From Pseudomonas sp. 14P_8.1_Bac3 (lineage in GTDB: Bacteria > Pseudomonadota > Gammaproteobacteria > Pseudomonadales > Pseudomonadaceae): a DNA stretch of 64,000 bases. Below, piece by piece: positions 8,068-15,816 of this stretch (its first letter is position 1; each line of letters starts with the position of its first letter). Below the pieces are notes generated by a model, which worked only from the letters and a program-made list of their open reading frames with translations, searched no databases and had not been told where the DNA came from. Location of the stretch: positions 1-64,000 of the forward strand of contig NZ_JANLOD010000048.1 in assembly GCF_025466085.1 (NCBI RefSeq). The letters are read 5' to 3'. Both the position numbers and the translations under genes were made by a program.

Positions 8068-9018
8068 CTAAACGTGCCCGCGTCGCCCTTGTTTTATCGC
8101 GATGCTCGCTCCCGAAGCCGGGCGACGCTGGGCATCCAGTGTGGCCAGGATGAAGTCGACAAACGCGCGCGTGCGTGGCGCAATGAAACGCGCTTTGGGC
8201 GTCACCGTGTAAAAGCTGCGGCTGCCGGTGCTCCAGTCGGGGAACAACTCCACCAGTTCACCGCTGCGGATCAGCCCATTGACGAACACGTCCAGGACAT
8301 AGATGACGCCTTGCTCGGCGAGTGCGGCCTGGATCAGCGCGTCGGTGCTGTTGAAGTGCAGGTCGCCACGCGGCGTCAGTTGGTGTTGCTCGCCCTCGCG
8401 GGTAAATGTCCAGTCCGATACGGTGTAGCGACCTGCACCAAAAATACCCAGGCAATGCCGAGGCTGAAGGTCTTGCGGCAGTTCGGGTGTGCCGATCCGC
8501 TCAAGCAGGCCGGGTGCGGCGCAGGCCACGTAATGCGCTTGATACAACGGTCGGGCGACGAGGTCGGAGTCATTGACCGAGTCGATGCGAATCGCCACGT
8601 CGGTGCCCGTGGCAATCAAGTCTTCAGCATGGTCAGTCTGGCGCAAGGCCACAGACAAGCCAGGGTGTTGCGCCGTGAACGCCGGCAGCGCCGGGCACAG
8701 CAACGCACGGGCGAACGCCGCCGGCGACTCGATACACAACTGTCCGCTGATCTCACCTTTCTTCCGACGAACCTGAGCTTCCATATCGTCGACCAGCTGC
8801 AGCACTTTATTGCACTGCTCGAAATAACCTTCGCCGTCATCGGTCAAGCGCAACGAGCGGGTGTTGCGCGATAACAATGTCACCCCCAGGTAGTCCTCCA
8901 GCTTGCGTACGCTGGAAGTCACGGTGGCATTGGCGATGTCCAGAGCCTCGGCGGCGCGGCTGAAACTGCCGCATTCCACCACGCGTACGAACACCTGCAT
9001 TGCCCAGAGTCTGTCCAT
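8068..9018 (-). CDS. LysR family transcriptional regulator
   Basis: A 316-residue LysR-type regulator. The N-terminal winged HTH is MDRLWAMQVFVRVVECGSFSRAAEALDIANATVTSSVRKLE (about 1-42), with the typical LLSRNTRSLRLTDDGEGYF following. The substrate-binding domain begins near residue 90 (GQLCIESPAAFAR). It is transcribed away from the FAD oxidoreductase gene at 9116 with a 97-bp intergenic region that contains a perfect LysR box (9035-9049), so it most likely controls that operon and itself. The inducer is unknown, probably a pathway intermediate. Confidence 0.93.
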   Translation of the reverse strand: MDRLWAMQVFVRVVECGSFSRAAEALDIANATVTSSVRKLEDYLGVTLLSRNTRSLRLTDDGEGYFEQCNKVLQLVDDMEAQVRRKKGEISGQLCIESPAAFARALLCPALPAFTAQHPGLSVALRQTDHAEDLIATGTDVAIRIDSVNDSDLVARPLYQAHYVACAAPGLLERIGTPELPQDLQPRHCLGIFGAGRYTVSDWTFTREGEQHQLTPRGDLHFNSTDALIQAALAEQGVIYVLDVFVNGLIRSGELVELFPDWSTGSRSFYTVTPKARFIAPRTRAFVDFILATLDAQRRPASGASIAIKQGRRGHV

Positions 9019-9034
9019 CGGTTTTCACCTTTTT

Positions 9035-9049
9035 CTAATAGCCCATTAG
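9035..9049. promoter_or_regulatory. LysR-type operator (T-N11-A palindrome)
   Basis: CTAATAGCCCATTAG is a perfect 5-bp inverted repeat with a 5-bp spacer and contains T-N11-A (9036-9048), the LysR-type consensus. It lies 17 bp upstream of the LysR start and 67 bp upstream of the divergent flavoprotein gene. Confidence 0.75.
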
Positions 9050-9115
9050 CCGCGTCACACTCGAACCCTGGGGCCGCGATTCCTATAGTACCAGCCACCA
9101 AGAGAGGAACTAGCT

Positions 9116-10570
9116 ATGGCTGAATTAAACTTCGATCTGATTGTGGTGGGCTGCGGTGTTGCCGGTTTATCTGCGGCGGTGGCGGGCGCTGAACGTGGTC
9201 TGCGCGTGGCGGTTCTTGAGCGCGCCAGCCGTGAAGAGCGGGGAGGGCAGAGCCGCTTCACCGAGGCCTATCTGCGTATGAAAAGCCATACGGAAGTGAC
9301 TGATGATTTCGACATCTTCCTGGCCGAGCATTCCGGGTATTACCAGGACCCGGATTTTGTCGCCGAAACCCTGGGCAATCGCGCTGACTGGTCCGCCCAG
9401 ACCCGTGCGCTGGGTTCGGTCGATGCCAGTGTCATCGGCACCTTTGCCGAACAGGTCCCAGGCACCATTGAGTGGTTGAAGACTAACGGCGTGAAGTTTG
9501 ATTTCCTGCCGACCCAATTCCTGACCAGTACCCAGCCGCGGTTGTTGCCAATCGGCGGCGGCGAGGCCATCGTCGAAGCCCTGGCGGCGAAAGCCGAGGC
9601 CTTGGGCGCGGAATTTTTCTATGAGACGTCCGGGCGTGAATTATTGACCGAAGGTTATGCGACGGTCCTCGGCATTCGGGCACTGTCGCGGCTGCAGGGC
9701 GACCTGACTTTTCGCGGCGCCGTGGTGTTGGCCAGCGGCGGCTTTGAAGGCAATACCGAAATGCTCAGCCGCTACCTCGGGCCACGTTCGGTGTATCTGC
9801 GTCCGGTGTGCAAAGGTGCCTATTACAACCGTGGTGAAGGTATTCAGATGGCGCTGGACGTCGGCGCTGCGGCCAGTGGCGACTACGGCAGCTACCACGC
9901 CGAACCCGTGGACCCGCGCTCGGGCATATCCGAGCCGTCCATTTTCGTTTTCCCTTATGGCATCCTCATCAACAAACAGGGCGTGCGTTTTACCGACGAA
10001 GCACCGGGTACGGTTGATGCCTGGTACGAACGGGTGACGCGGCAGATTTATCAGCAGGAAGAAGGCATCGCCTGGGTGATTCTCGATCAGAAGGTCAAGG
10101 ACGTCCCCAATTACCGCCTGGCGATCCGCACCGACCAAGCCGCGATCGAAGGGGCGACGCTGGCCGAACTGGCCGCCAAGTTGGGTGTTTGCCCAAGTAC
10201 ATTGCAAGACACCGTGAGCCGCTATAACGCGGCCTGTCGTTCCGGGAATTACACCCCATTGAAGCTTGATGGCTTGGCCACCGAGGGCCTGCAGCCAGCA
10301 AAAAGCAATTGGGCATTGCCGCTGGATGCCGGGCCGTTTTTTGCCTACCCGATTATTTCCGCCAACGTGTTCACCTTCGGTGGCCTCAAGGTGGATGAGC
10401 ACGCCCGGGTGATCAACGTCGATGGTCATCCGATTGGCAACCTCTACGCCGCCGGTGAAACGGTGGGCCTGTATTTTGGTAATTACGCGGGCGGCACGTC
10501 AGTCCTCAAGGGCCTGGTATTCGGCCGTTTGGCGGGGCAGGCCGCGACGCATCAGCGGGGTGCGCAATGA
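9116..10570 (+). CDS. FAD-dependent oxidoreductase, TcuA/KstD-like (flavoprotein 2)
   Basis: A 484-residue flavoprotein related to tricarballylate dehydrogenase TcuA and 3-ketosteroid dehydrogenases. GCGVAG is at about 12-17, VLERASREERGGQSRF follows, and the C-terminal NLYAAGETVGLYFGNYAGG motif binds FAD. In this last motif the fumarate-reductase catalytic His and Arg are not conserved, in keeping with a dehydrogenase/desaturase. GAGAGGAAC is the ribosome site. It overlaps the downstream SDR by ATGA. The substrate is unknown; from context a cyclic ketone or acid being desaturated is plausible (inference). Confidence 0.85.
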   Translation: MAELNFDLIVVGCGVAGLSAAVAGAERGLRVAVLERASREERGGQSRFTEAYLRMKSHTEVTDDFDIFLAEHSGYYQDPDFVAETLGNRADWSAQTRALGSVDASVIGTFAEQVPGTIEWLKTNGVKFDFLPTQFLTSTQPRLLPIGGGEAIVEALAAKAEALGAEFFYETSGRELLTEGYATVLGIRALSRLQGDLTFRGAVVLASGGFEGNTEMLSRYLGPRSVYLRPVCKGAYYNRGEGIQMALDVGAAASGDYGSYHAEPVDPRSGISEPSIFVFPYGILINKQGVRFTDEAPGTVDAWYERVTRQIYQQEEGIAWVILDQKVKDVPNYRLAIRTDQAAIEGATLAELAAKLGVCPSTLQDTVSRYNAACRSGNYTPLKLDGLATEGLQPAKSNWALPLDAGPFFAYPIISANVFTFGGLKVDEHARVINVDGHPIGNLYAAGETVGLYFGNYAGGTSVLKGLVFGRLAGQAATHQRGAQ

Positions 10571-11298
10571 ACGTTGCGGTAGTGACCGGTGCCGGCGGTT
10601 CGATTGGCAGCGCGGTGTGCAAACTGTTGGGCAAAGAGGGCTATCAGGTCGCGGCGCTGGACCTGGCCGAGCCTCGGACGCTGGGCGTGAACACGCGTTT
10701 TTATTCTTGCGATGTGGCTTCGCGCATCGCCGTGCGCGATGTGGTGGAGCAGATCGAAGAGGAAATGGGACCCATCACGGCGCTAGTCAATGTCGCGGGG
10801 GTCTTGTCCACCGGCAGCGCGCTGGAGCTCAAGGTCTCGGAATTCGAACGGGTCATGCGGGTCAACGTGCAAGGGACATTGATCCCTTGTCAGCTGATCG
10901 GCCAACTGATGGCCGAGCGCAAGCTGGGCAGTATCGTCAATATCGGTTCAGTGGTTGGCAAGAACGGTGGCAATGCTCGTCCTTGGCTGGATGCCAAAGA
11001 ACAATCGCGCGCCGGTGGCATAGCCTATGGCATGTCGAAGTCGGCAGTTCACACCATGACCCTGTTCCTGGCCAAGGAGTTGGCGAGTGCCGGGGTTCGG
11101 GTCAACGCCGTGGCTCCAGGCCCGATCGCCACTGAAATGACCACTGCCTTCCCGGACAATTTGCGGGCTCTGATCCCGTTGGGGCGTATGGGGCGCGCCG
11201 AAGAAGTGGCGGCAGCCGTCAGTTTCATGCTGTCGGACAAAGCAGGATTTATCAGCGGGGAAATCCTCGATATCAATGGCGCACTGTGGTGCGACTGA
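10567..11298 (+). CDS. Short-chain dehydrogenase/reductase (SDR)
   Basis: A 243-residue classical SDR. The NAD(P)-binding GAGGSIGSAV (about 8-17), NVAGV (variant of NNAG), catalytic Ser in IGSVVGKNGG, the YGMSK Tyr-x3-Lys pair and the PGPIATEM segment are all present. An aspartate at the end of strand 2 (ALDLAE) favours NAD over NADP. It would interconvert a secondary alcohol and ketone. Coupled by ATGA to the flavoprotein before it, it resembles the alcohol dehydrogenase/desaturase pairs that turn hydroxycyclohexane rings into aromatic ones (inference). Confidence 0.9.
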   Translation: MNVAVVTGAGGSIGSAVCKLLGKEGYQVAALDLAEPRTLGVNTRFYSCDVASRIAVRDVVEQIEEEMGPITALVNVAGVLSTGSALELKVSEFERVMRVNVQGTLIPCQLIGQLMAERKLGSIVNIGSVVGKNGGNARPWLDAKEQSRAGGIAYGMSKSAVHTMTLFLAKELASAGVRVNAVAPGPIATEMTTAFPDNLRALIPLGRMGRAEEVAAAVSFMLSDKAGFISGEILDINGALWCD

Positions 11299-11320
11299 TA
11301 CAAACCAAGGGAAAAGCATA

Positions 11321-11896
11321 ATGAAAAGTATTTATCTGGTTCTGGACATGCAAAACGATCTGGTTCACCCCGACGGTGCCAGTGGCAAAGGTCCGCTGGG
11401 CGAGCAGGTTCGCAGCCGCGAAGTGATCGCTCGCACGGCAACCGCCATTGCCGAGGCACGCAGCAAAGGCATTGCGGTGGCGTATGTGCGAGTGGCGTTT
11501 TCCGATGACCACCGCGAAGCCAACCTCGCCTCCCAGGTGTTCGGTCCGATCGCCCGAAATGGCATTTTGAAAAAGGACGCGTGGGGTGGTGCTGTCCATG
11601 ATGATCTGGCGCCACTGGCCAACGAATGGAACATTGTCAAACACCGGGTCTCACCGTTCTACGGCACCTCGCTTGAAGTGCTGTTGCGTCGCGAAGGTAT
11701 CGAGCGCATCTATTGCAGTGGTGTGAGTACTCAGGCGGTGGTTCAGGCCACGGTACGAGATGCCCACGATCGTGATTTTGACGTGGTGGTACTGGAAGAC
11801 TGCTGTGCATCGCCATCGGCACAAGAGCATGAACATTCCATGGCCAGCATTGCGCGGTTTTGCACCAGCGTTAACTCCGAAGCCGCGTTCGACTGA
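11321..11896 (+). CDS. Isochorismatase-family cysteine hydrolase
   Basis: A 191-residue cysteine hydrolase of the isochorismatase/nicotinamidase/N-carbamoylsarcosinase fold. The start is MKSIYLVLDMQNDLVHPDG with the catalytic Asp in LDMQNDL, and the nucleophile is Cys in IYCSGVSTQAVVQAT. AAGGGAAAAGC precedes the ATG at 11321; a longer in-frame reading from 11276 overlaps the SDR and lacks a ribosome site. It is the third gene of the LysR-linked operon. It probably cleaves an amide or related bond; the substrate is not deducible. Confidence 0.88.
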   Translation: MKSIYLVLDMQNDLVHPDGASGKGPLGEQVRSREVIARTATAIAEARSKGIAVAYVRVAFSDDHREANLASQVFGPIARNGILKKDAWGGAVHDDLAPLANEWNIVKHRVSPFYGTSLEVLLRREGIERIYCSGVSTQAVVQATVRDAHDRDFDVVVLEDCCASPSAQEHEHSMASIARFCTSVNSEAAFD

Positions 11897-11911
11897 TCGC
11901 GACATCCTGCG

Positions 11912-11948
11912 GGGATCGCCAGCTTGGCGATCCCTGATCCTCTTTTAA
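11912..11948. terminator. Hairpin between convergent operons
   Basis: GGGATCGCC (11912-11920) pairs with GGCGATCCC (11926-11934) around AGCTT, followed by a T-rich stretch ending CTCTTTTA. It separates the hydrolase gene from the converging sigma54 activator gene. Confidence 0.65.
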
Positions 11949-11973
11949 AGCACACCTGTTGTCACTGCGACAT

Positions 11974-13833
11974 TCACTGGACGCCGGACTCGTCCGAAGA
12001 CATTTTTTTCAGCCGATAATCAAGTTGCGCACGGCTTAGCCCCAACAACGTAGCCGCGCGCGAGATGTTATTTTCGCTGAGCTGCATCGCCACCTCGATA
12101 TACACCTCCTCGATTTGACTCAGGCGTACCGGACCGCGCTGTAACGTGCGTTGCGCCACGGCGAGCAATTGGTCATGGCTTGCGTTGTCCTGTTGTGCCA
12201 GTGCGACACTTGGCGAGTCGACGTGGGGCATACGAATGCCGATGGCCGGGCCACTGTCCCAGCTGACCGTGCCGATGCGTTCGAGCTGTCCCCCCAAGGC
12301 ATCAAGTCCCGAGAGATGACGAATGTCGAGCATATCGCCGTCGTCCGAGAGGATGATTGCGCGCTCGATGACGTTTTCGAACTCACGGATGTTGCCTGGC
12401 CAGTGGTAATCCAGAATGACTTGCAAGGCCCTGGGCGCCACACCGGTCAGGTGCCGGCCGTGCAGCGCGCACAGTTTGCGCATGACCGTGTCGAGCAACA
12501 GTGGCAAGTCGTCCTTGCGTTCGCGCAAGGGTGCGATAGTGATCGGGAAAACATTCAAGCGGTAAAACAAGTCACTGCGAAAACGCCCGGCTTTGACCGC
12601 TGTGGCGAGGTCTTCGTTGGTCGCGGCGATGACCCGCACATCCACCTTGATGGTCTTGTTGCTGCCCAATCGCTCCAGGTCACCGCTTTGCAGTACGCGC
12701 AGCAGTTTGCCTTGGGCGGTCATACTCAAGGTGGCCACTTCGTCGAGGAAGATCGTTCCGCCATGGGCAATTTCAAAACGCCCGGGACGCGGGTCGGTCG
12801 CACCCGAATAGGCTCCGCGCTGAACACCGAACAGTTCTGACTCGATCAGTTGTTCAGGGATCGCTGCACAGTTGATTTCAATGAACGGCGTATTGGCCCG
12901 CAGACTGTTGGAATGAAGCTCGTGGGCGAACATCGTTTTGCCGACGCCACTCTCACCCAGCAGCAGAACGGTGGCATTGGTGCCGGCCACCCGCAGGATT
13001 TTATGCATGGCGATGTGGTAAGCGGCAGAGCTGCCCACCGGTCGGCCGAGTTCGGTCGCCAACGGCTGGCTCTCTTCCAGTCCGAAGGGCGACGGGGCTG
13101 CCTTTACCGTGGAGTTTTTAACGATCCTGACCGGCTGCGTCCGGCCATGGTCGGTTACCCGTGGCTGGAAGTATTTGAGGTCATCTTCGGTGTTGTCCCA
13201 ATCTTCGACTGGCTTGACGATTACCCTGCACAGATCATGTCCGCAGCCCTGGCATTGAGTTTCCCTGGCCAGTAGACGGCGGCCCATCAAGCGGCTCATG
13301 AAGCCTGAGCTATAGCCCACTTCCATCCAGCAAATAGGGTCGGTGCTGACCCCGTTGGCGGCGATGTGCACGTCACTTTCGACGGAACGCTTCCAGGTGA
13401 ACTCGCCGTATTTGAAGCCCTTCGCGTGGTCGAACTCAATGCACACGGGTGCGACTTCGACGATGCCGGACAAGGCGTGCAACTGTCCCCCAGCCGCAGC
13501 TATGTCCAGTTCATTGCCCGTGCCGCGAGCCTGGATTGCCAGGTCGGCATCACGCTGACCCGTCATGTAGCCGACACGGGTCAACAAGCCCCGGGTGAAC
13601 TCCACACCGTTGCTTTCCAGCAGCTCCTGTCGCAATGCTCCAAACGCTTCTACGTGCATCAACATCATGCGTTTATCACCCAGCCAGATCAGTCCCTCCT
13701 TAGGATTGAAATACAGCCGGTCGACCAGGTCCTGCATGTCTGGGAAGCGCAGGTCGGTGATGATGTTAATGCCATTGCGATTACGCAATTTTTGCAAAGG
13801 CGCTACGTCGTCGTTTGGGGGAATAGTCATCAA
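11974..13833 (-). CDS. XylR/DmpR-type sigma54-dependent activator
   Basis: A 619-residue enhancer-binding protein. Domains in order: XylR_N-like effector domain (about 20-125), V4R domain (about 140-208, with Cys194, Cys197 and Cys202 in CQGCGHDLC), linker, AAA+ domain with Walker A GESGVGKT at 293-300, sigma54-contact loop GAYSGA at 340-345 and Walker B GGTIFLDEV, and a C-terminal Fis-type HTH (NNISRAATLLGLSRAQLDYRL). XylR, DmpR and PoxR of this group are switched on directly by aromatic effectors. It is divergent from the extradiol dioxygenase operon, which has a matching sigma54 promoter at 14161. The loop is GAYSGA rather than the usual GAFTGA. Confidence 0.93.
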   Translation of the reverse strand: MMTIPPNDDVAPLQKLRNRNGINIITDLRFPDMQDLVDRLYFNPKEGLIWLGDKRMMLMHVEAFGALRQELLESNGVEFTRGLLTRVGYMTGQRDADLAIQARGTGNELDIAAAGGQLHALSGIVEVAPVCIEFDHAKGFKYGEFTWKRSVESDVHIAANGVSTDPICWMEVGYSSGFMSRLMGRRLLARETQCQGCGHDLCRVIVKPVEDWDNTEDDLKYFQPRVTDHGRTQPVRIVKNSTVKAAPSPFGLEESQPLATELGRPVGSSAAYHIAMHKILRVAGTNATVLLLGESGVGKTMFAHELHSNSLRANTPFIEINCAAIPEQLIESELFGVQRGAYSGATDPRPGRFEIAHGGTIFLDEVATLSMTAQGKLLRVLQSGDLERLGSNKTIKVDVRVIAATNEDLATAVKAGRFRSDLFYRLNVFPITIAPLRERKDDLPLLLDTVMRKLCALHGRHLTGVAPRALQVILDYHWPGNIREFENVIERAIILSDDGDMLDIRHLSGLDALGGQLERIGTVSWDSGPAIGIRMPHVDSPSVALAQQDNASHDQLLAVAQRTLQRGPVRLSQIEEVYIEVAMQLSENNISRAATLLGLSRAQLDYRLKKMSSDESGVQ

Positions 13834-14002
13834 ATGGGCCTATGTTTTTGTTACTTATTGAAGGCAAGTAGCAAATATCCGATGCCAGACGCGTGCCAGG
13901 AATGTCATGAGCGACCTCACCAGCTGATCGCACTGAAACACAGGCGCGTTGGGTGCGCTATCCATTCACTGCATTCGGCTAAATTTTTCCCCCCTGTCTG
14001 GC

Positions 14003-14042
14003 ATTCACGAAAATCCGTGAATGAAATTCGTGATTTTCGAAT
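14003..14042. promoter_or_regulatory. Overlapping inverted repeats, candidate upstream activating sequences
   Basis: ATTCACG (14003-14009) and CGTGAAT (14016-14022) form one perfect inverted repeat; CGAAAATC (14008-14015) and GATTTTCG (14032-14039) form a second; ATTCG (14026-14030) and CGAAT (14038-14042) form a third inside it. They lie 120-160 bp before the sigma54 promoter, the usual place for enhancer-binding protein sites. Binding by the adjacent activator is inferred. Confidence 0.6.
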
Positions 14043-14160
14043 TTTCTTAATTCCTCCTGCAGCGGCGCGATCTTTGGTTGCAAGCGAATCGTCGCTGTTG
14101 GTCAATCATATCTATCTGATTAACAAGGAATATATTTTAACTTTTTAGAATACTGATTAC

Positions 14161-14176
14161 TGGCACAGCGCTTGCT
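14161..14176 (+). promoter_or_regulatory. Sigma54 (-24/-12) promoter of the dioxygenase operon
   Basis: TGGCAC-AGCGC-TTGCT matches the sigma54 consensus TGGCAC-N5-TTGCW exactly. It is about 80 bp upstream of the dioxygenase gene and points towards it, and it faces a sigma54 activator gene. Confidence 0.92.
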
Positions 14177-14253
14177 CTTGTCCCTTCAACAGCTGTTCTT
14201 CAGAGCGTTACCGCGAAGAGCAGAACAACAAAAACAAGATGAGGTGCAGGCAA

Positions 14254-15144
14254 GTGGCAGAAATTCACTCGTTGGCCTACGCAGGATTCGGTGTAAGCGA
14301 CCTTGATAAATGGCAGTGGCTTGCCACCGACATTATCGGCATGCAAGTGGCAAAACGCGACGAGCAGGGGTTGACCCTGCGCATGGATGAATACGCGCAG
14401 CGATTCTTCCTGGAAAAAAATCCCGTCGACGACATCCTGGTCGCTGGTTGGCAATTTCGCAGCGAGCAGGAGCTTGAAAGTTATGTCGGCGAACTGCGTG
14501 AAAAAGATGTTCCCGTCGAAGTGCTTTCCAGGGAAATGTTGCAGCGACGCAGGGTGGAGAAGGCGTACAGCATTCAGGACCCGAATGGTTTCACTCACGA
14601 GTTTTTCTACGGCCACAGCGAAGCAGGCCTGAACGACACGTTCCGTTCCAAAGTACTCAAAGGCAGTTTTGTGACCGGAGATCTGGGCATCGGTCACCTC
14701 TTGCCGTTTGCCAAGAACGGACCGGAGACAGTGCGCTTCTACAAGGACGTCTTGAAGCTGCGAGTCAGCGATTACATTCGCGAGGAAGTGCAACCGGGGA
14801 TCGTGGTGGACGCCACGTTCTTCCACACCGCAACGGGCCGCCACCATTCCATCGCCACCGCGCAGGCACCCATGCCAAAAGTGCTCAACCACTTCATGGT
14901 CCAGGTGCAGAACATGGACGACGTCGGCTTGGCCTACGACCGCTGCATCAAGGCAGGCATCCCGATCATTCTCGAACTCGGTCATCACCCGAACGACAAG
15001 ACCTTTTCTTTCTATGCCCAGACCCCTTCGGGTTTCAACTTTGAAATGGGATGGGGCGGCGTCGTCATCGACGATCAGCACTGGGAAGTGAAGGCGTTCA
15101 ACAAAATGAGCGACTGGGGTCACAAACGCAACATCGTTCTCTGA
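14254..15144 (+). CDS. Type I extradiol ring-cleavage dioxygenase (BphC/HsaC-like)
   Basis: A 296-residue two-module VOC-fold dioxygenase that opens a catechol ring next to the hydroxyls (meta-cleavage) using Fe(II). The metal ligands correspond to His148 (IGHLLPF), His213 (LNHFMVQ) and Glu264 (FNFEMGWGG), matching His146/His210/Glu260 of BphC; His197/198 and Tyr254 of the active site are also present. The GTG at 14254 is chosen because GAGG lies 9 nt upstream and homologues begin M.EIHSL; an ATG at 14239 has no ribosome site. First gene after the sigma54 promoter. Confidence 0.93.
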   Translation: MAEIHSLAYAGFGVSDLDKWQWLATDIIGMQVAKRDEQGLTLRMDEYAQRFFLEKNPVDDILVAGWQFRSEQELESYVGELREKDVPVEVLSREMLQRRRVEKAYSIQDPNGFTHEFFYGHSEAGLNDTFRSKVLKGSFVTGDLGIGHLLPFAKNGPETVRFYKDVLKLRVSDYIREEVQPGIVVDATFFHTATGRHHSIATAQAPMPKVLNHFMVQVQNMDDVGLAYDRCIKAGIPIILELGHHPNDKTFSFYAQTPSGFNFEMGWGGVVIDDQHWEVKAFNKMSDWGHKRNIVL

Positions 15145-15224
15145 TCCACGGCGGACTGCCGGCCCGGCCGTGCAGCACACACGCATGAGGGCATCCGTGC
15201 CTGCGACACAGTGAGGTTTTCCAG

Positions 15225-15761
15225 ATGTTAAACGCCATTCAATCGAGCAGTACGCAAACAGTGATACCGCCCACGGTCGCGACCGCTGATTTCTGTAAAG
15301 GCATGCGCCATCTGGCCGGTGCCTGTGTGGTCATCGCCAGCGGCAATGACAGCGAGCGCGCCGGGCTGACGGCCACGGCGGTGTGCTCAATCACCGCCGA
15401 TCCGCCCCGGCTGTTGATCTGCGTGAACCGTAACGTTCGTGCGCATGAAGTCATCCAGCGAGCAGGCGCTTTCAGCATCAACGTGCTGGCGCAAGACCAG
15501 GAGTTCATTGCCAAACGCTTTGCCGGAATGGTGGAAGGGGTCAGCGGTGAGGAGCGTTTTGCAGAAGGGTGTTGGGAGTCGGGGATCACCGGCGTACCGC
15601 TGCTGGAAGATGCATTGGTGAGTTTCGAGTGCCGGCTGGAACAAGTCATCCCGGCCAGCACCCACGACATGTTTATCGGTGAAGTTGTCGGCGTCCGGGG
15701 GCTGCAACAGCAGGACGGCCCTTTGGTGTACTTCAACAGCAGGTTCGCTGCGCTCAAGTGA
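15225..15761 (+). CDS. Flavin reductase component of a two-component monooxygenase (HpaC/HsaB-like)
   Basis: A 178-residue flavin reductase-like FMN-binding domain protein. FCKGMRHLAGACVVIASG, ERAGLTATAVCSITADPPRLLICVNR and FSINVLAQDQEFIAKRFAG are the standard family motifs in order. It would reduce FMN or FAD with NAD(P)H and hand the reduced flavin to the monooxygenase encoded next at 15817. Position between the dioxygenase and the oxygenase genes supports this pairing. Confidence 0.92.
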   Translation: MLNAIQSSSTQTVIPPTVATADFCKGMRHLAGACVVIASGNDSERAGLTATAVCSITADPPRLLICVNRNVRAHEVIQRAGAFSINVLAQDQEFIAKRFAGMVEGVSGEERFAEGCWESGITGVPLLEDALVSFECRLEQVIPASTHDMFIGEVVGVRGLQQQDGPLVYFNSRFAALK

Positions 15762-15816
15762 AGCCCTGACGGCTTGCGACGTGCAGAAAAAATAATAAAC
15801 AAGAGATCACAAACCT

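Larger units (their letters stand above)
13834..14253. other. Regulatory intergenic region of the meta-cleavage operon
   Basis: About 420 bp between the activator and dioxygenase genes. It holds candidate enhancer sites (14003-14042) and a sigma54 promoter (14161-14176), listed separately, and is clearly richer in A/T than the flanking genes. The activator's own promoter must also lie here; no clear sigma70 element was recognised. No gene is supported. Confidence 0.7.
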
